DNA of 64,000 nucleotides from Trichobilharzia szidati (GCA_944472155.2 OX235279.1:63337564-63401563); one strand, 5' to 3'. Counted from the stretch's first letter, positions 24,056-36,692 are shown. Translations and numbers: made by a program. The notes: a model not told the origin generated them from the letters alone.

Positions 24056-24534
24056 ATAAACGGGTGTTTACAAGAAATGCAAGCCATTTTTACAGGCAAG
24101 ATCAGTTATTTATAGATTACAATCGTGAAGTATTGTAAATTAATATTTTTACATTGGTGTTAAGGTGTATTCCATAACTGTAATCCAGGACTCGTTGCGG
24201 AGGAAGGTAATGGGTAATACATTAGAAAGTTGTAGGATATCGGAACAGTAATGTCTACAGATCATTTGTCATCGTAAGTGGTCAAATATCTCCATTCTTT
24301 ATTCCCGTTCAAAAAGTCATATAGAAGCTAAAGTGGTGAGAGAAAAAAGAAGACAAAGGACAGCAGCACAGAGGAAAGTAAGTGGGGTCCTATTGAATTC
24401 TATCTGGCGGTACGTCCAACGTTTGCGTTACATTTTTGCGTGATTCGTTACATAAAATTTATCTTGTTGTAATCCTTGCACAAGTCCTCTACTACTTCCA
24501 TACCTATAACTATTAACTCTCATGTCAAATAGTT

Positions 24535-26118
24535 ATGGTTAACCAAAGTAAAAAGCAGCGAACTCAATCCCCTGTAAAACTGATGACTAATTTTAAGTCG
24601 TTGATTGCTACATCAAGCAACATACTTCCTACAAATGGTTATAGTGAGCCACAAAACTCACTTGTATGTCGTAAGCGTCGAGCTGAAACTGAGGATAAAA
24701 CTGCACTGACAGCTAGTATTAGCACTACTCCCAAAAATTCAGTACCCTCTGCTCATACAGAAACCCTCCCTACACCTTATGTGCTTATCGAAAAGCTCCA
24801 GCCTTCAAGCTCTGTTTCAGTACTATCTTCAGAAATAGAACTTCTAAAGTTGTCTATAGGAGAACTTAAGGCCGAGTTAAGGGACTTAAAAAACAATAAG
24901 TCAGTAGATCCTGGAATTTCCGATACCAATACCAAAATCTCCAATTTATCAGGTCAGATCAGTGATATCAGACTGCAGGTCTGTGAACTGACACCTTTAA
25001 ATATTCTCATGAAAACTGTAGACCTTAACAAACTTGACAGTGAATCGATATCTAAGGTGGATAACCTAATTAACTTTGTTACTACAGAAGTAACAAAACG
25101 ACTAGATGCTAAATTAAATGCTATTATCTACAACGTTCCGGATAATGAGGCACTAAAAAAGGTACAGCGCATCCTACTTAGTGAGGCGAAAATGCCCAAC
25201 TCCAAGACTAAGTGCTACAGGCTGAAGAAGAGTCAACATGACTAGTGTTGTCCTATTCGTTTTCAGTTCGAAACACCTGCTGAGGCCAGAAAATTTATCC
25301 ACTCCCAACACACCCCACTGCAAGCCAGAAATTATAAACTAGTAAAGGTTGCGGTGGACAAGACCGTCATAGAAAGGCGCGTATATAATTATCACACTGA
25401 GTCTAACTGTGGAATAAACAATAGGACATTGCAAGCAGCAATTATACCCAACCCTTTGAGAGACACCGTAGAATCCACCGCACCACCCCTCTCTAACCAC
25501 ACAGAATTATCTTCTCAGAGAGCGACACCAACCGAAAGGCTGCTAAATTGTAATCAAATAGCCAATAAAACTATACCACCTACCACTGTAGATTTAGACA
25601 TGTCACTAAATAATCCAAGAAAAAAAGTCAAAATCCCCCGAAAGTTGACCCTTTCCTCTCCTAGCCATAAGTCCATTGGTAAAAAAGAGAAGAATATGAC
25701 CCCAAATCATGCCAACAACAACAATGGCAGTATAAGTAAGCCCACATTCCCCACGGTCAATAGTATTGGCACCCACAACGTGCGAAATAGCACCACGGCC
25801 CACACTGATAACCAACGCCAAAACAATGCCACCCTCAAGAGTACAAGTGACAATAGTCAGAACTCGACCACCAACAACTCAGGGCATTCACAGTATGGCA
25901 CGCTAATAAATTTTGATCGGATATACGGTACAAGTCTGCTGGGAACTAACCCACAAAGCAGTACATTCGAAACCCTTACAAGGACACCACTTGTACCTAA
26001 CAATAGGTGGAATAATAGACCATGGTCTTCACAAGGTCCCAATCATTTTTTATCCCCTGCGTCCCTGTCAGCGTTGAAAAAACAGCTGGTAGGGATGCTA
26101 ACACTCCTAAACCACTAG
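24535..26118 (+). pseudogene. CR1 ORF1, interrupted by one stop
   Basis: One frame of 528 codons with a single TAG at 25243-25245. The N-terminal part has a predicted coiled coil (about residues 95-150, ELLKLSIGELKAELRDLKN and following). The middle has a short segment resembling the RRM-like core of ORF1 proteins (around RFQFETPAEARKF). The C-terminal half is Asn/Thr/Pro-rich and low in complexity. No zinc knuckle is visible. ORF1 proteins bind element RNA in the RNP. The last ~97 nt overlap ORF2 in another frame. Confidence 0.7.
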
Positions 26119-28698
26119 TGCTGGCTCCCCCTTTGCATGAATGTAGGAACAGTCTACCTCACCCGCATCCACTAAGCACACTTGGTACATGCACAAGTTT
26201 AGGTCAAATTAAGATCCCTACCCCCGTTTCTAGCTTTACTAAAAATAAAAATGCCTTAGCCTATAGCACATCCAATACTCCAACGCTCAATTCTTCACCG
26301 AAAACAGCACACACCAACTCGATAGACATAGGTGAACATGGTGCTGAAACTCCTCTCAACATAGGGTCGTCATGTCAAACAGTACTACTGGGTGCTGAAC
26401 CACATTCGGGGCTGATTGACGAACTTAAGTACTTCAAATGCTATTTCAAATCTCATCTTTACCTAATCCTCATAAATGCTAGATCCGTTCTAAACAAACT
26501 ACCGATGCTCAGAGCACTCACAGTAATATACAAACCCCCTATAATTGTCATCACTGAATCCTGGTGTAACTCGAACATACTGGATGAAGAGATAAGCTTA
26601 GATAACTATACACACTTTCGGTGTGACAGGGAAGGTGGTAAGGGAGGGGGTTGTCTTATGTACTTTCTGAATGCACTTACTGTATCACAGCTAGAAAGTA
26701 GTACACTTAACATGCCTGAGACTTTATGGGTTAACTTACACTTAAATAACGCAATAGTATTAATTGGATGCACCTATAGAGCACCTGGCACCTTTAGTAA
26801 TTACGAGACCCAACTTATTAATACTCTAGAACAATTATCCACCCTCCACTACGATCATAAGATCCTATGTGGAGACTTTAACTTACCAGAAATCAACTGG
26901 GAAATACCCGCAGGTCCAACTAAACTTGATAAGTTCTTAGGCACACTGGATATACTTGGCTGGAAGCAGACCGTCACAACCCCTACAAGAGGTAATAACG
27001 TACTAGACTTAATCTTCTGCCACAATATAAGTCCCCTTTCTACCCTAGTAGGTTCTGAGTTTTCAGGGAGTGACCACAAAACAGTACTGTGTGCACTGCC
27101 ACTTCCATCAAGTAGGAATGCAACCCATACCCCTACTTCACAACAAATAACTTACAGGAACTACAGTAAGGCAGACTGGACTCTACTAAAATCAATGCTA
27201 AGATCCTCAGAATGGAGTGAGTACTTCTATACTGATAGCCTCTCGAAAGCTCTAGACATCTTTTACTATAACTCCAACACATGCTTAGATTCTGTCATCC
27301 CACTTCAAACACTAAAGTTTTCCCCACATAGAAAGACATTCATAAAGCCAAAGTATCGTAGGAAACTGAAAAGACTGTCAACAAGTTACTTCAGGCGACA
27401 CGACTTTAGTACACTAGGGTCAATACTTAGTACTCTTAGCTCCATCTCGCAAGCTCATAACTTGCGTATGAGAAATGAAGAATGCACGGCACTAGCCAGC
27501 ACCACCAGAGTAGGTGCTCTCACAGAAATACTAAAGAAACGAATGAATCGCCAAAGCCATAAAATTTCTCTCCTTATAAACAAGGGCAAACTATACAGCA
27601 AACATGCAGACATGTGTGAACTGTTTAATGAGACGTTTGCAGCTAACTACCTTAAGCCTACAAGTCCACTCCTCGGTTTACAATCTAAAATAGAACTCCC
27701 TTCATCTTCAACGCTGAGACAAATCACAACAGTTCATTTCACTTACTCTAATATTAACCAAGCCGTTAATACTCTTAAAAGCTCTAGTAGTGCCGGTTTT
27801 GACGGTATACCATCGTATCTTTATAAACACGGTGGTTCTGACATTTCCGTTTTATTACTTAAGATTTTTACAATGTCCCTAGAAAGCCAAACCTATCCAG
27901 ATAAATGGAAAACGACATTTATAGTACCTAAACACAAATCCGGATCAAAAACTGAAGTCAACAAATATAGGCCAATCAATATTACACCCATAGTATCTAG
28001 AATCATTGAACGAATAGTTAAAGATGATATCCTCAAACATATGCTCAGCTGCAATATTCTAAGTCCCAACCAACATGGATTCCTAAAATCCAGATCATGC
28101 ATGACATGTCACGTTGACTTCTTTAACTACATAACTAGCAGCCGCGACAAAAAACAACTAGTACTTGTCATCTACTTCGACATATCCAAAGCCTTTGACC
28201 GCGTTGACCACTTGCTTCTAATAAATAAGCTAAACTCCTTAGGAATAAGTAACCCATTATTAGGATGGATTGAATCATTCCTTAACAATAGGTCCCAAGT
28301 AGTTAGACTGGGTTCTGTAAACTCTAAACCTAGTCCAGTCACTTCTGGAGTAGTTCAAGGTAGCGTCTTAGGCCCCCTCCTATTCACTCTATATGTCAAC
28401 GACATATGCAGCTGTTTCTCACTTGGCAAACCATTCATCTTTGCAGATGATCTTAAAGTAGCTTACACATTCCACTGTGATGACTTAGGGTACTTTCAGA
28501 AAGCTGTTCAGGAAGAACTAGATCGAGTAACTGCATGGTCCTCCACATGGAACCTAAAATTCAACCTTAAAAAATGTGGTTGGATATGCTTCGGTGCACC
28601 ATCAATAAATATTAAACTGGTACTTGAATCCATCGACTTGCCTAAACTCCAAAGTGTTGTTGACCTAGGACTCAGGTACTCTAGTGACTTGACATTTT
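26022..28698 (+). CDS. CR1 ORF2, endonuclease and reverse transcriptase (C-terminus lost)
   Basis: An open frame with an AP-type endonuclease: INARSVLNK, ITESWC, GCTYRAPG, GDFNLPEINW, LDLIFC and the catalytic SGSDHKT. RT follows with KYRPINITP, NQHGFLKSRSC, VIYFDISKAFDRVDH, SGVVQGSVLGPLLF and FADDLKVAY. EN nicks the target and RT copies the RNA from the nick. All key catalytic residues are present and no stop interrupts the frame up to 28698. After TFS the copy at 30120-31556 continues for about 190 residues, whereas here the next 13 codons come from an antisense RTE piece. The protein is therefore truncated by rearrangement. The chosen start is the first Met in the frame; the real start may be downstream. 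Confidence 0.85.
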
Positions 28699-29010
28699 CC
28701 CACTGCATTAGAGCTTGGCTGCCACTGGTGACATCATGATAGCGAGTCAGCGTCCCAGTGTGCTCGTGGTTGTCGTCCAGGTGACTGGAGTAGATGACCG
28801 ACTTTCAGGTTGACAATTTTATCAGTCCACATACATTCAGGTAACCAGCACTTCCATACCATATCGTCTCATTTCTTTAGCTACCTGGGCAGCCTTCCCA
28901 GTGAGGTACATTGTACCTACATTCCACATCCCCATTCTTATTCTTGCTCTCATCCATGGAATACACATCGGCTGGCTTTCTGAAGGCTTTCACCAGCCCT
29001 CTGTGTCATT
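28699..29010 (-). pseudogene. RTE endonuclease N-terminal fragment
   Basis: On the minus strand, the start of an RTE endonuclease is legible: IRMGMWNVGTMYLTGKAAQ, VAKEMRRYGMEVL, then a decayed WT...HLLQSPGR block and HWDADSLS. The family consensus begins 'TWNVRTMY...GKAAQVAKEMRRYNLEVLGISE.RW'. Together with 21035-23490 it probably represents one element split by the insertion at 23491-28698, with roughly 90 residues of EN between the parts unaccounted for. Confidence 0.7.
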
Positions 29011-29073
29011 ATGCCTCTTCGATTCTAGCAAAGAGTAAGGTTGTTTTTATATTTTTTGCATTTGTAGATAGTA

Positions 29074-29838
29074 ATATATATTTCCTATCAATGTAGGACA
29101 CACCAGTTGTACAGGCATGGATAAGTATTATTTAAATTACATGAATTTGATTTATAGTGAAATTACATGGTTGCTGTCCTCTCTGATATCAGTTAGTGAG
29201 CAGATTCTGATAGTTAGTCGTTCAATGGAGCACATAAAGAAATATAGAAATATTGTCTTCGCATTAACAAAACAAACCCAAGTACGTGTCGGATAAATTA
29301 CAAATATTTGGGAAAAAAAATAAAGCTTGAAGTCAATTCCTCCATATAACTTTGTTGTGTGCGGCATCGTATCTTGTTTTATGTTCAAATTGGGTATTAA
29401 TTTAAAATGAGTGATTTATTTTTATGATTTTGACATCATTTTTATTGCAAGTAATACCAGATGTGAATTCAACTGAATGCAGATTAATATTGGTCATTGT
29501 CAAGCAGATTTGTTTTACTGCGCTCAAGTCACCCATAGCCCGCCATTTGTCACAGCATGGTTGCTCCGTACGAGTAAGTTGGTAAACACGTAGAAAGCTA
29601 TATAAAAGCCATTTTAGATTGTTGATAGTGCTTGTATAAGATGCTGTACAGCGTCTTGTTATGGTGACAGTGGATTTCATCAAGGATGCTGAGCCATTAC
29701 TAGCCAAACCTTGAGAGATGATATATGAGTAAGTGACTTCAATTGTTTCTCAGCTTCAGTCGGAATGTAGATCAATGCAACTTGTACTACAAGGCAAATA
29801 CAACAGAAATGTACCAGAGGACAAAGAAAAAGCAGGTG
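29074..29838 (+). repeat. Unclassified dispersed repeat R, copy 2
   Basis: A 765-bp block repeated almost base for base at 33994-34753, in the same orientation. A diverged copy is at 23616-24055. Two chance frames (78 and 101 codons on the minus strand) are shared by both copies but show no domain. Boundaries were placed where similarity with the other copy stops. Neither TG/CA ends nor terminal inverted repeats were found, so it is not called an LTR. Confidence 0.85.
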
Positions 29839-29906
29839 GAGTCTAAAAGATTTGATTATATTCGTTGTACATTGTAATTTGATGAACAAAAATTTGTTTC
29901 TACTAT

Positions 29907-30197
29907 GTCTTTTTATGCATTTGTGCTACTAGTTTATTTATAGTCTTTAGGGAAGTAAGGGTATTTAAGCGCGTTTAGGTACTGTAGTAGACTAATAGTT
30001 GATTCGTTCTAGGGATAAATAGTTTATTTATATAGTCGGTAGAGTGAAATAGTCTTTTTATGCATTTATGCTACTAGTTTATTTATAGTCTTTAGGGAAG
30101 TAAGGGTATTTAAGCGCGTTTAGGTACTGTAGTAGACTAATAGTTGATTCGTTCTAGGAATAAATAGTTTATTTATATAGTCGGTAGAGTGAAATAA
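29907..30197 (-). repeat. 145-bp tandem duplication at the CR1 3' end
   Basis: The block starting GTCTTTTTATGCATTT occurs at 29907 and again at 30052, with only one or two differences. The ORF2 stop (30120) lies inside the right-hand unit, so the duplicated unit spans the last codons and part of the 3' UTR. Confidence 0.9.
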
Positions 30198-33100
30198 TGT
30201 GTACAGAGAGCGTTTGAAACCTAAAACTGTATTGCAGTTCCTGATATCTAGGGGCAGATTGTTCCATATTTTAGAATACATGACTGTGAAGAAGTTTTCG
30301 CGGAGTGTTGACTTAAAGGCTTTTATTGTCACTGTGCAATTTTGGTTACGCAGATCGTAAGAGCCTTCTTGCGCGAATTGTATGTCCTTAATGTCTGAGA
30401 ATGATATTTTGTGTAGGACCTTATAGAAGAATACTAGGTTTATAATTAGTCGTCTTGTCCAGAGTGGGTCAAGTTGTAGAATCATGCAACGTGAGATGTA
30501 GTCTTTCTTACATTCGTAGCCTAGTAGTTTCGAGGTAAAATATCGTTGGATACTTTCAATTCTTAGCTTTTCACGTGTGTGAGTGCTGCTAATAATAAAT
30601 GGACAGTATTCTAGTAGTGGCCTCACACAGGTTTTGTACAGAATGAGCTTTGCTTCATTGTCGTGAAAGTTCCTGAGTATGCATCCTAAGAGCATCCTCG
30701 ACTTTTGAGTCTGTGATGCCACTTGCTCAGAGAATGTTAGGTTACTCGAGTACCTCAGACCTAGGTCAACGACACTTTGGAGTTTGGTTAGGTTAGCCGA
30801 TTGAAGCGTTAACTTTATGTCGATTGAGGGTGCACCGAAGCAGATCCAGCCACATTTTTTAAGGTTAAATTGGAGGTTCCATAAAGACGACAAAGCAGTC
30901 ACTTTATCTAGTTCTTTTTGTACAACATTCTGGAAGTACCCTAGGTCATCAGGTTGGAATGTATAAGCTACTTTGAGGTCATCTGCAAAGATGAATGGTT
31001 TACCATGAGTAAAGCAAGCGCGTATGTCGTTAATATATAGGGTAAATAGAAGGGGTCCAATGACACTACCTTGTACTACACCAGAGGTGATTTGGCTAGG
31101 TTTCGAAGTTATAGATCCGAGTTTAACTATTTGGGACCTATTGTTAAGGAATGATTTAAGCCATCCTAATAGCGGGTCACTTATTCCTAAGGATTTCAGC
31201 TTGCGCACTAGTAGTAAATGGTCGACACGGTCAAATGCCTTTGAGATGTCAAAGTAGATGACAAGTACTAGTTGTCGTCTGTCACGACTGCTGGTCACAA
31301 AGTTAAAGAAGTCTAAGTGGCATGTTAAACAAGATCTGGATTTTAGGAATCCATGTTGGTTCGGACTTATAATATTGCAACTAAGCATATGCTTCATTAG
31401 GTTTTCTTTAACTAGTCTCTCCATAATTCTAGAAGCTATAGGTGTGATATTAATTGGCCTGTAGTTACTGACGTATGTTTTCGAGCCAGATTTGTGTTTA
31501 GGCATAATAAACGTTGTTTTCCATACATCAGGGTAAGTTTGGGTTTCTAACGACATTGTGAATATTTTAAGCAGGAGTAAGGGAATGTCAGGGCCACCAT
31601 ATTTATAAAATAGGATGATATGCCGTCAGTACCGAAACCTTTTGAGCATTTTAGGGTTCTTATAGTTTGTTTAATGTTAGTATAGTTAAATTCAATAGTG
31701 CTAATTAAGTTTGGTGTGTGTGGAAATGGAGTTTGTGCCACATTAGTAGCAGGGTGTATATTGAGTAACTGGACTGTGGGCTTAAGGTAGTTACCTGCAA
31801 AAGTTGAGTTGAATAATTCACACATGTCTGCGGAATTAGTACATAGCCTACCTTTGTCTATGAGGAGGGAAATGCTGTGATTTTTGCGATTCATTCGCTT
31901 CTTTAAGATTTCCGTGAGTGCATACACTCTAGCAGGACTGGCTACTGCGATGCGTTCTTCGTTTCTCATACGGAAATTTCGAGCTTGTGAGATGGAACTA
32001 AGGGTGTTAAGTATTAAACCTAGTGTGCCAAAGTCGTGGTGTTTGAAGTAACTTATTGAGAGTTTCTTCAGTTTCATACGATCCTTTGGTTTTATGAATG
32101 ACTTCCTATGTGGGGACAGCTCAAGTGTTTTCAGTGGAATGACAGCATCTAAGCATGTGTTCGAGTTATGGTATAAGATGCTCAGAGCTCTCGAGAGGTC
32201 ATCAGTAGTGAAGTATTCGCTCCATTCGGAGGATCTTAGCACTGATTCTACTAAGGTCCAGTTTGCCTTACTATAGTTTCTATATAGTACTTGTGAAGTG
32301 GAGGTATGAGCTGCATTGCTATTCAGTGGAAGTGGCAGAGCACACATTACTGTTTTGTGGTCACTACCTGAAAGCTTGGAACCCACTAAGATTGAGAGGG
32401 GGCTTATATCGTGACAGAATATTAAGTCTAGTACATTGTCACCTCTTGTAGGGATAGTGACAGTTTGTTTCCAGCCGAAGATGTCCAGTGTCCCTAAGAG
32501 CTTGTCGTATTTAGTTGGCCCTTTTAATAAGTCCCAGTTGATTTCGGGAAGGTTGAAGTCTCCACATATGATCTTATGCTCGTATGGAAGAGTGGATACT
32601 TGCTCCAGTACATTTATAAGTTGTGTCTCGTAATCACTAAAGGTGCCAGGTGCTCTGTAGATACATCCTATTAGTAGTGTAGCACTTTTGAAGTGTACGT
32701 TGACCCACAGGGTGTCGTGCATGTCATTGAGTTCCTTATTTTCTAGCTGTAATACAGTAAGTGTGTTCAGGAAGTACATTAGGCAGCCTCCTCCCTTACC
32801 ACTCTTCCTGTCACAGCGAAAGTGTATGTATCCTTCGATGCTTATCTCTTCGTCTGGTATATTGGAGTGACACCAGGATTCCGTAATAATGATTATAGGG
32901 GGTTTATATACCAGCGTGTGTGCCCTGAGCATCGGTAGTTTGTTAAGGATAGATCTAGCATTAATAAGTATTAAGTAGAGTTGAGATTTGAAGTAGTGTT
33001 TGAAGTGTTTAAGCTCGTCAATAAGGTTCAAGTGTGGATCGGCATCCGCTGTTTCCGCGTGGCATATCAACCCTGTGTTGCAACTAGTTTGTCCACCTAT

Positions 33101-33304
33101 GTCTGTCAAGTTACTATCCGTTTTTTTTAGTGGGTAATGGGTTTGATTATTAGATAAACTATACAATGACGTGGTTCTACGCTTGGGTAGGTTGGAGAGT
33201 TGGGTTGAGGTTTTTATTTGGCATATGCTTGTACAGTCTTTGGGTGTGACTAATAGTTCCGTATGTACTAGCCCATGTCTGTTTTCTTCCCGATAGGGGG
33301 CCAA
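30120..33304 (-). pseudogene. CR1 ORF2, one frameshift
   Basis: Two overlapping minus-strand frames: 585 codons (31547-33304) carrying EN (INARSILNK, ITESWC, GCIYRAPG, GDFNLPEINW, SGSDHKT) and the start of RT, then 478 codons (30120-31556) carrying the rest (YRPINITPI, QHGFLKSRSC, VIYFDISKAFDRVDH, FADDLKVAY). The C-terminal domain ends around LFIPRTNQLLVYYST. Comparison with 26022-28698 places a single-base loss near 31608 in a T-run. Catalytic residues are otherwise intact, so inactivation may be recent. The C-terminal ~190 residues show what the other copy has lost. Confidence 0.85.
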
Positions 33305-33993
33305 CGTTGGTGGTATGGGTTCAGAAGGGTTAACATCCCCACCAGCTGTTTGGTTAGCGCTGACAGGGATGTGTTGGATAAAAAATCATTGGTACCTTGT
33401 GATACCCATGACTTGTTAATCTGCCTACTGTGTGTGGACATTCCAAGAGACCTTACGTGGGTGTCGTTATGTGCGTAGCTGCCCTGTGGTTTGTTTCCCA
33501 GAAGGCTTGTTCCGTATAATCTGCCAAAGTTAGTTTGTATGTCATACCTGGTGGCTGAGCTCCGAGTGTTGTCACTTTTACTACTTTGCGTGATAGCGTC
33601 ACTGCACCAGCTACCAGTGTAATATTCTTATCGTGCATCGAATTTTCTGTAGCAGTTTGACTGATTTCGTGGGATATGGTGGCTAGCCGCACGCACTTTC
33701 CTCTTTACCAGAGCCTGGGACCGGTCAAGAAACTAGCAGGCCAGTGAACTAGGCGAGGTTGTCAAATCTTATCCTTTTTCATCAAATTTTACAACCTCGC
33801 CCATTTTTCTAGCTTGCTTATGGATTTTTTAGAGATTACCGTGTCTCGATGCCATACATGAGTATTTTTTCAAATGATCAAAATAAGCTGATTTATTTTT
33901 GTATTCAGACGATGCTGGTCATAACCACCACCATATATTTGTTTTTCCCTTGCCCCAAGTATTCCTTTTGATATTCATATGGATTCACACAGT

Positions 33994-34753
33994 ATATATA
34001 TTTCATATCTATGTAGGACACACTAGTTGTACAGGTGTGGATAGGTATTATTTAAATTACATGAATGTGATTTATAGTGAAATTACATGGTTGCTGTCCT
34101 CTCTGATATCAGTTAGTGAGCAGATTCTGATAGTTAGTCGTTCAATGGAGCACATAAAGAAATATAGAAATATTGTCTTCGCATTAACAAAACAAACCCA
34201 AGTATGTGTCGGATAATTTACAAATATTTGGGAAAAAAAATAAAGCTTGAAGTCAATTCCTCCATATAACTTTGTTGTGTGCGGCATCGTATCTTGTTTT
34301 ATGTTCAAATTGGGTATTAATTTAAAATGAGTGATTTATTTTTATGATTTTGACATCATTTTTATTGCAAGTAATACCAGATGTGAATTCAACTGAATGC
34401 AGATTAATATTGGTCATTGTCAAGCAGATTTGTTTTACTGCGCTCAAGTCACCCATAGCCCGCCATTTGTCACAGCATGGTTGCTCCGTACGAGTAAGTT
34501 GGTAAACACGTAGAAAGCTATATAAAAGCCATTTTAGATTGTTGATAGTGCTTGTATAAGATGCTGTACAGCGTCTTGTTATGGTGACAGTGGATTTCAT
34601 CAAGGATGCTGAGCCATTACTAGCCAAACCTTGAGAGATGATATATGAGTAAGTGACTTCAATTGTTTCTCAGCTTCAATCGGAATGTAGATCAATGCAA
34701 CTTGTACTACAAGGCAAATACAACAGAAATGTACCATAGGGCAGAGAAAAAGT
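33994..34753 (+). repeat. Unclassified dispersed repeat R, copy 3
   Basis: Direct repeat of 29074-29838, about 98% identical by eye. Differences cluster at the left edge (TACAGGTGTGGATAGG versus TACAGGCATGGATAAG). It lies just beyond the 5' end of the minus-strand CR1. Confidence 0.85.
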
Positions 34754-36261
34754 ATGTGTGCCACTGCAGCAAAAACTCGCCTTTCTTTGAATTGTGAATA
34801 TTATCTAAGGGTGTGCCTATATGAATATAATCGGCAATCACCTCGCATAATTCTTCTTAACAAAAGGAAAAGTTGGTTGAAATGAGACTGTGGCATCACA
34901 AAGCCGGACAAATTTTTGTACCTTCTAAAACTATAAAATAGTTTTTGGGTGTGCTTTGTTAGTATTCCCCTGGGTTTCCAGTCGAACATGGGGCCTCAGT
35001 TGAACATCTTCACTTCATTATACTCTCTTCAGTCATTTTAGGCTGGCTCAATAACTGCCTATCAGTCCCAATCACTTCTTACACCCTCGCACCCATATCA
35101 CCTTCGGACGCCCCGAATTAAAATTCTTCATTCCCTACACACGGATGATTTCAAATAAATGAACTGTAGTAGAAAAGATAAGTGAAATTCCAGGAAAATG
35201 GGTCAGAGCTGGTGTAATGAACCAGATGATTCATTCAAGCTACCACGCTTCTCCTCACTTCAGGAAATCAGATTTGCGAACTAACGCTGACAACGAAATG
35301 TGTCGTCAGCTGTCAGCGTTGGAAACGTTGACGAGAGTATTGCAGAAACCAGAAGATGCTGTGGTTGTGTGATGACATCCCGGATTCCGTCACTGTTTGG
35401 CAGGAAAAATATTTGCTCGGTTAAAACTGGAAAAGTTGACACAAGAAAAGGGATAAATATATTTTGTCCTGCAGTTGCGAAAACAAGGACATATAGCCAC
35501 AGTACTCGAAGAACTAGATTGAATATCAAATTAGGTAATGCACCAAGCAACTGACTGTAAAGTGATCTTATGTCTTCATTTATTCTTGACCACGAAATGC
35601 GATGATGAGGCAGTCATGCAGCGCAGACAAACAGACTTTACGTATAGCTGTAGAAACTCTATGTACGTTGACATAATAATCAAACACATCGTTATTTTTG
35701 AAAGGCTGACTCGAAAATGAAGTGGTCTTCCTCTGTCGCTTACCGTCAGTCGTTATAAAACTGCTCAAATATTTTGAACTGTCGTCAAAAACCAGTTTTG
35801 CTTTTCGGTGGATATAGTGTGTCAAAAGAACGAGATTCATCCCACTTTCCTGACATCTGTGTACACCAGGCAAAGTAAACCCACCAAGTGTGTTTGTGAT
35901 ATTGGGGATTCAGATAATTTAGGAGGCATGAACTCATCCAAGTGCTTCCAGTTGTCTAAATTAATAAAATTTGCGCAAAGGTTTCTGCTAATCCTCTAAG
36001 CTGAAGATTAGTTATAGCTTTGTATATATGAAGACGACTGGCTTCCTTCAGTAAGCAGTCGAATTTCTCAGCTAAATGCGGATGCTCAAGATACGCTTGT
36101 GGTGGAATGGCCCTCCTTAAGCTTTACTGGTTTAGTTATCATGGTTGGCTAGAGTGACTCTGCTGCATATTAGCGCTAAATTTAGCTATGGTGGTTTTGT
36201 TTTTTATATTCATTTTACATGAAATTTTGAAATGGAAATTTTTATGAGTACATATCATTGA
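34754..36261. other. No recognisable gene
   Basis: Short frames on both strands (up to 97 codons near 35280-35870) have no identifiable domain and overlap one another. Possibly an old, unrecognised repeat. Confidence 0.35.
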
Positions 36262-36335
36262 GTACGCAGCGGTTAGGACGCTCGCTGACCATGCACATGG
36301 TCCGGTGTTCGATCTACGGCCGACTCACTCTTTTG
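36262..36335 (+). mobile_element. tRNA-derived SINE, degraded head
   Basis: GCAGCGGTTAGGACGCTCGC followed by GACCATG, ACATGGTCCGG and GTTCGATCTACGGCCGAC matches the tRNA-like head of the SINE at 4154, with several substitutions in box B and the acceptor stem. The tail differs. Confidence 0.6.
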
Positions 36336-36692
36336 CCTCGTTAAGCCAGTAATAAAGCTGGTAAAGAGGAAGGGATGAGCATGAGGCTAGCAACCTTATC
36401 CCGTAAAAATAAACACTGCTACATAAAGTCCAAGCCTCTAGCTTGAAGCCCTATGTTCCACTGGGAACGTGAAGGAACTAATAATAATACATATTGTCGG
36501 TGGCTTTACATTCTTGAACTGCATTAAATTTGGTGTACTTTTATCGAAAAGTCTGCCTCAACGCTGATACCTGTCAATTGTGGTAGATTAAAGGAAAAAG
36601 TGGTTTCAGTGTTTGAACGTATGCTATGAAATTTTCATGAAGTCACGCCGGTGCATTTGGGCCTACTTACCGGAACTCCTCAATGCTACTAC

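Larger units (their letters stand above)
24056..28698 (+). mobile_element. CR1-clade non-LTR retrotransposon, 3'-truncated
   Basis: A two-ORF element: ORF1 at 24535-26118, then an overlapping ORF2 with endonuclease and RT. A second copy of the same family lies inverted at 29907-33700, and comparison shows that about 190 residues of the ORF2 C-terminus and the 3' UTR are missing here. At about 28698 the sequence switches to an antisense RTE fragment. The 5' boundary is not sharp; 24056-24534 is taken as leader. CR1-clade elements (SR1/Perere type) are known from schistosomes. Confidence 0.8.
29907..33700 (-). mobile_element. CR1-clade non-LTR retrotransposon, nearly full 3' part
   Basis: A minus-strand copy of the same family as 24056-28698. 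It contains the last ~90 codons of ORF1 (about 33290-33570, decayed), ORF2 with one frameshift, and a 3' end with a 145-bp tandem duplication (29907-30197). No poly(A) tail is present, as expected for CR1, whose 3' ends carry short repeats instead. The element is 5'-truncated within ORF1. It lies between repeat copies R2 and R3. Confidence 0.85.

Noticed and set aside
28699..28739. Natural C-terminus of the CR1 ORF2 (last 13 codons)
   Set aside because: Comparison with the second CR1 copy shows the protein should continue for about 190 residues. These codons are the reverse strand of an RTE endonuclease.
29074..34753. R2 and R3 as LTRs of an LTR retrotransposon
   Set aside because: No TG/CA ends, primer site or gag/pol between them; the interior is a CR1 element in opposite orientation.
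35280..35875. Overlapping frames of 84-97 codons as a small gene
   Set aside because: They lie on both strands of one stretch, have no recognisable domain, and lack convincing splice or start context.
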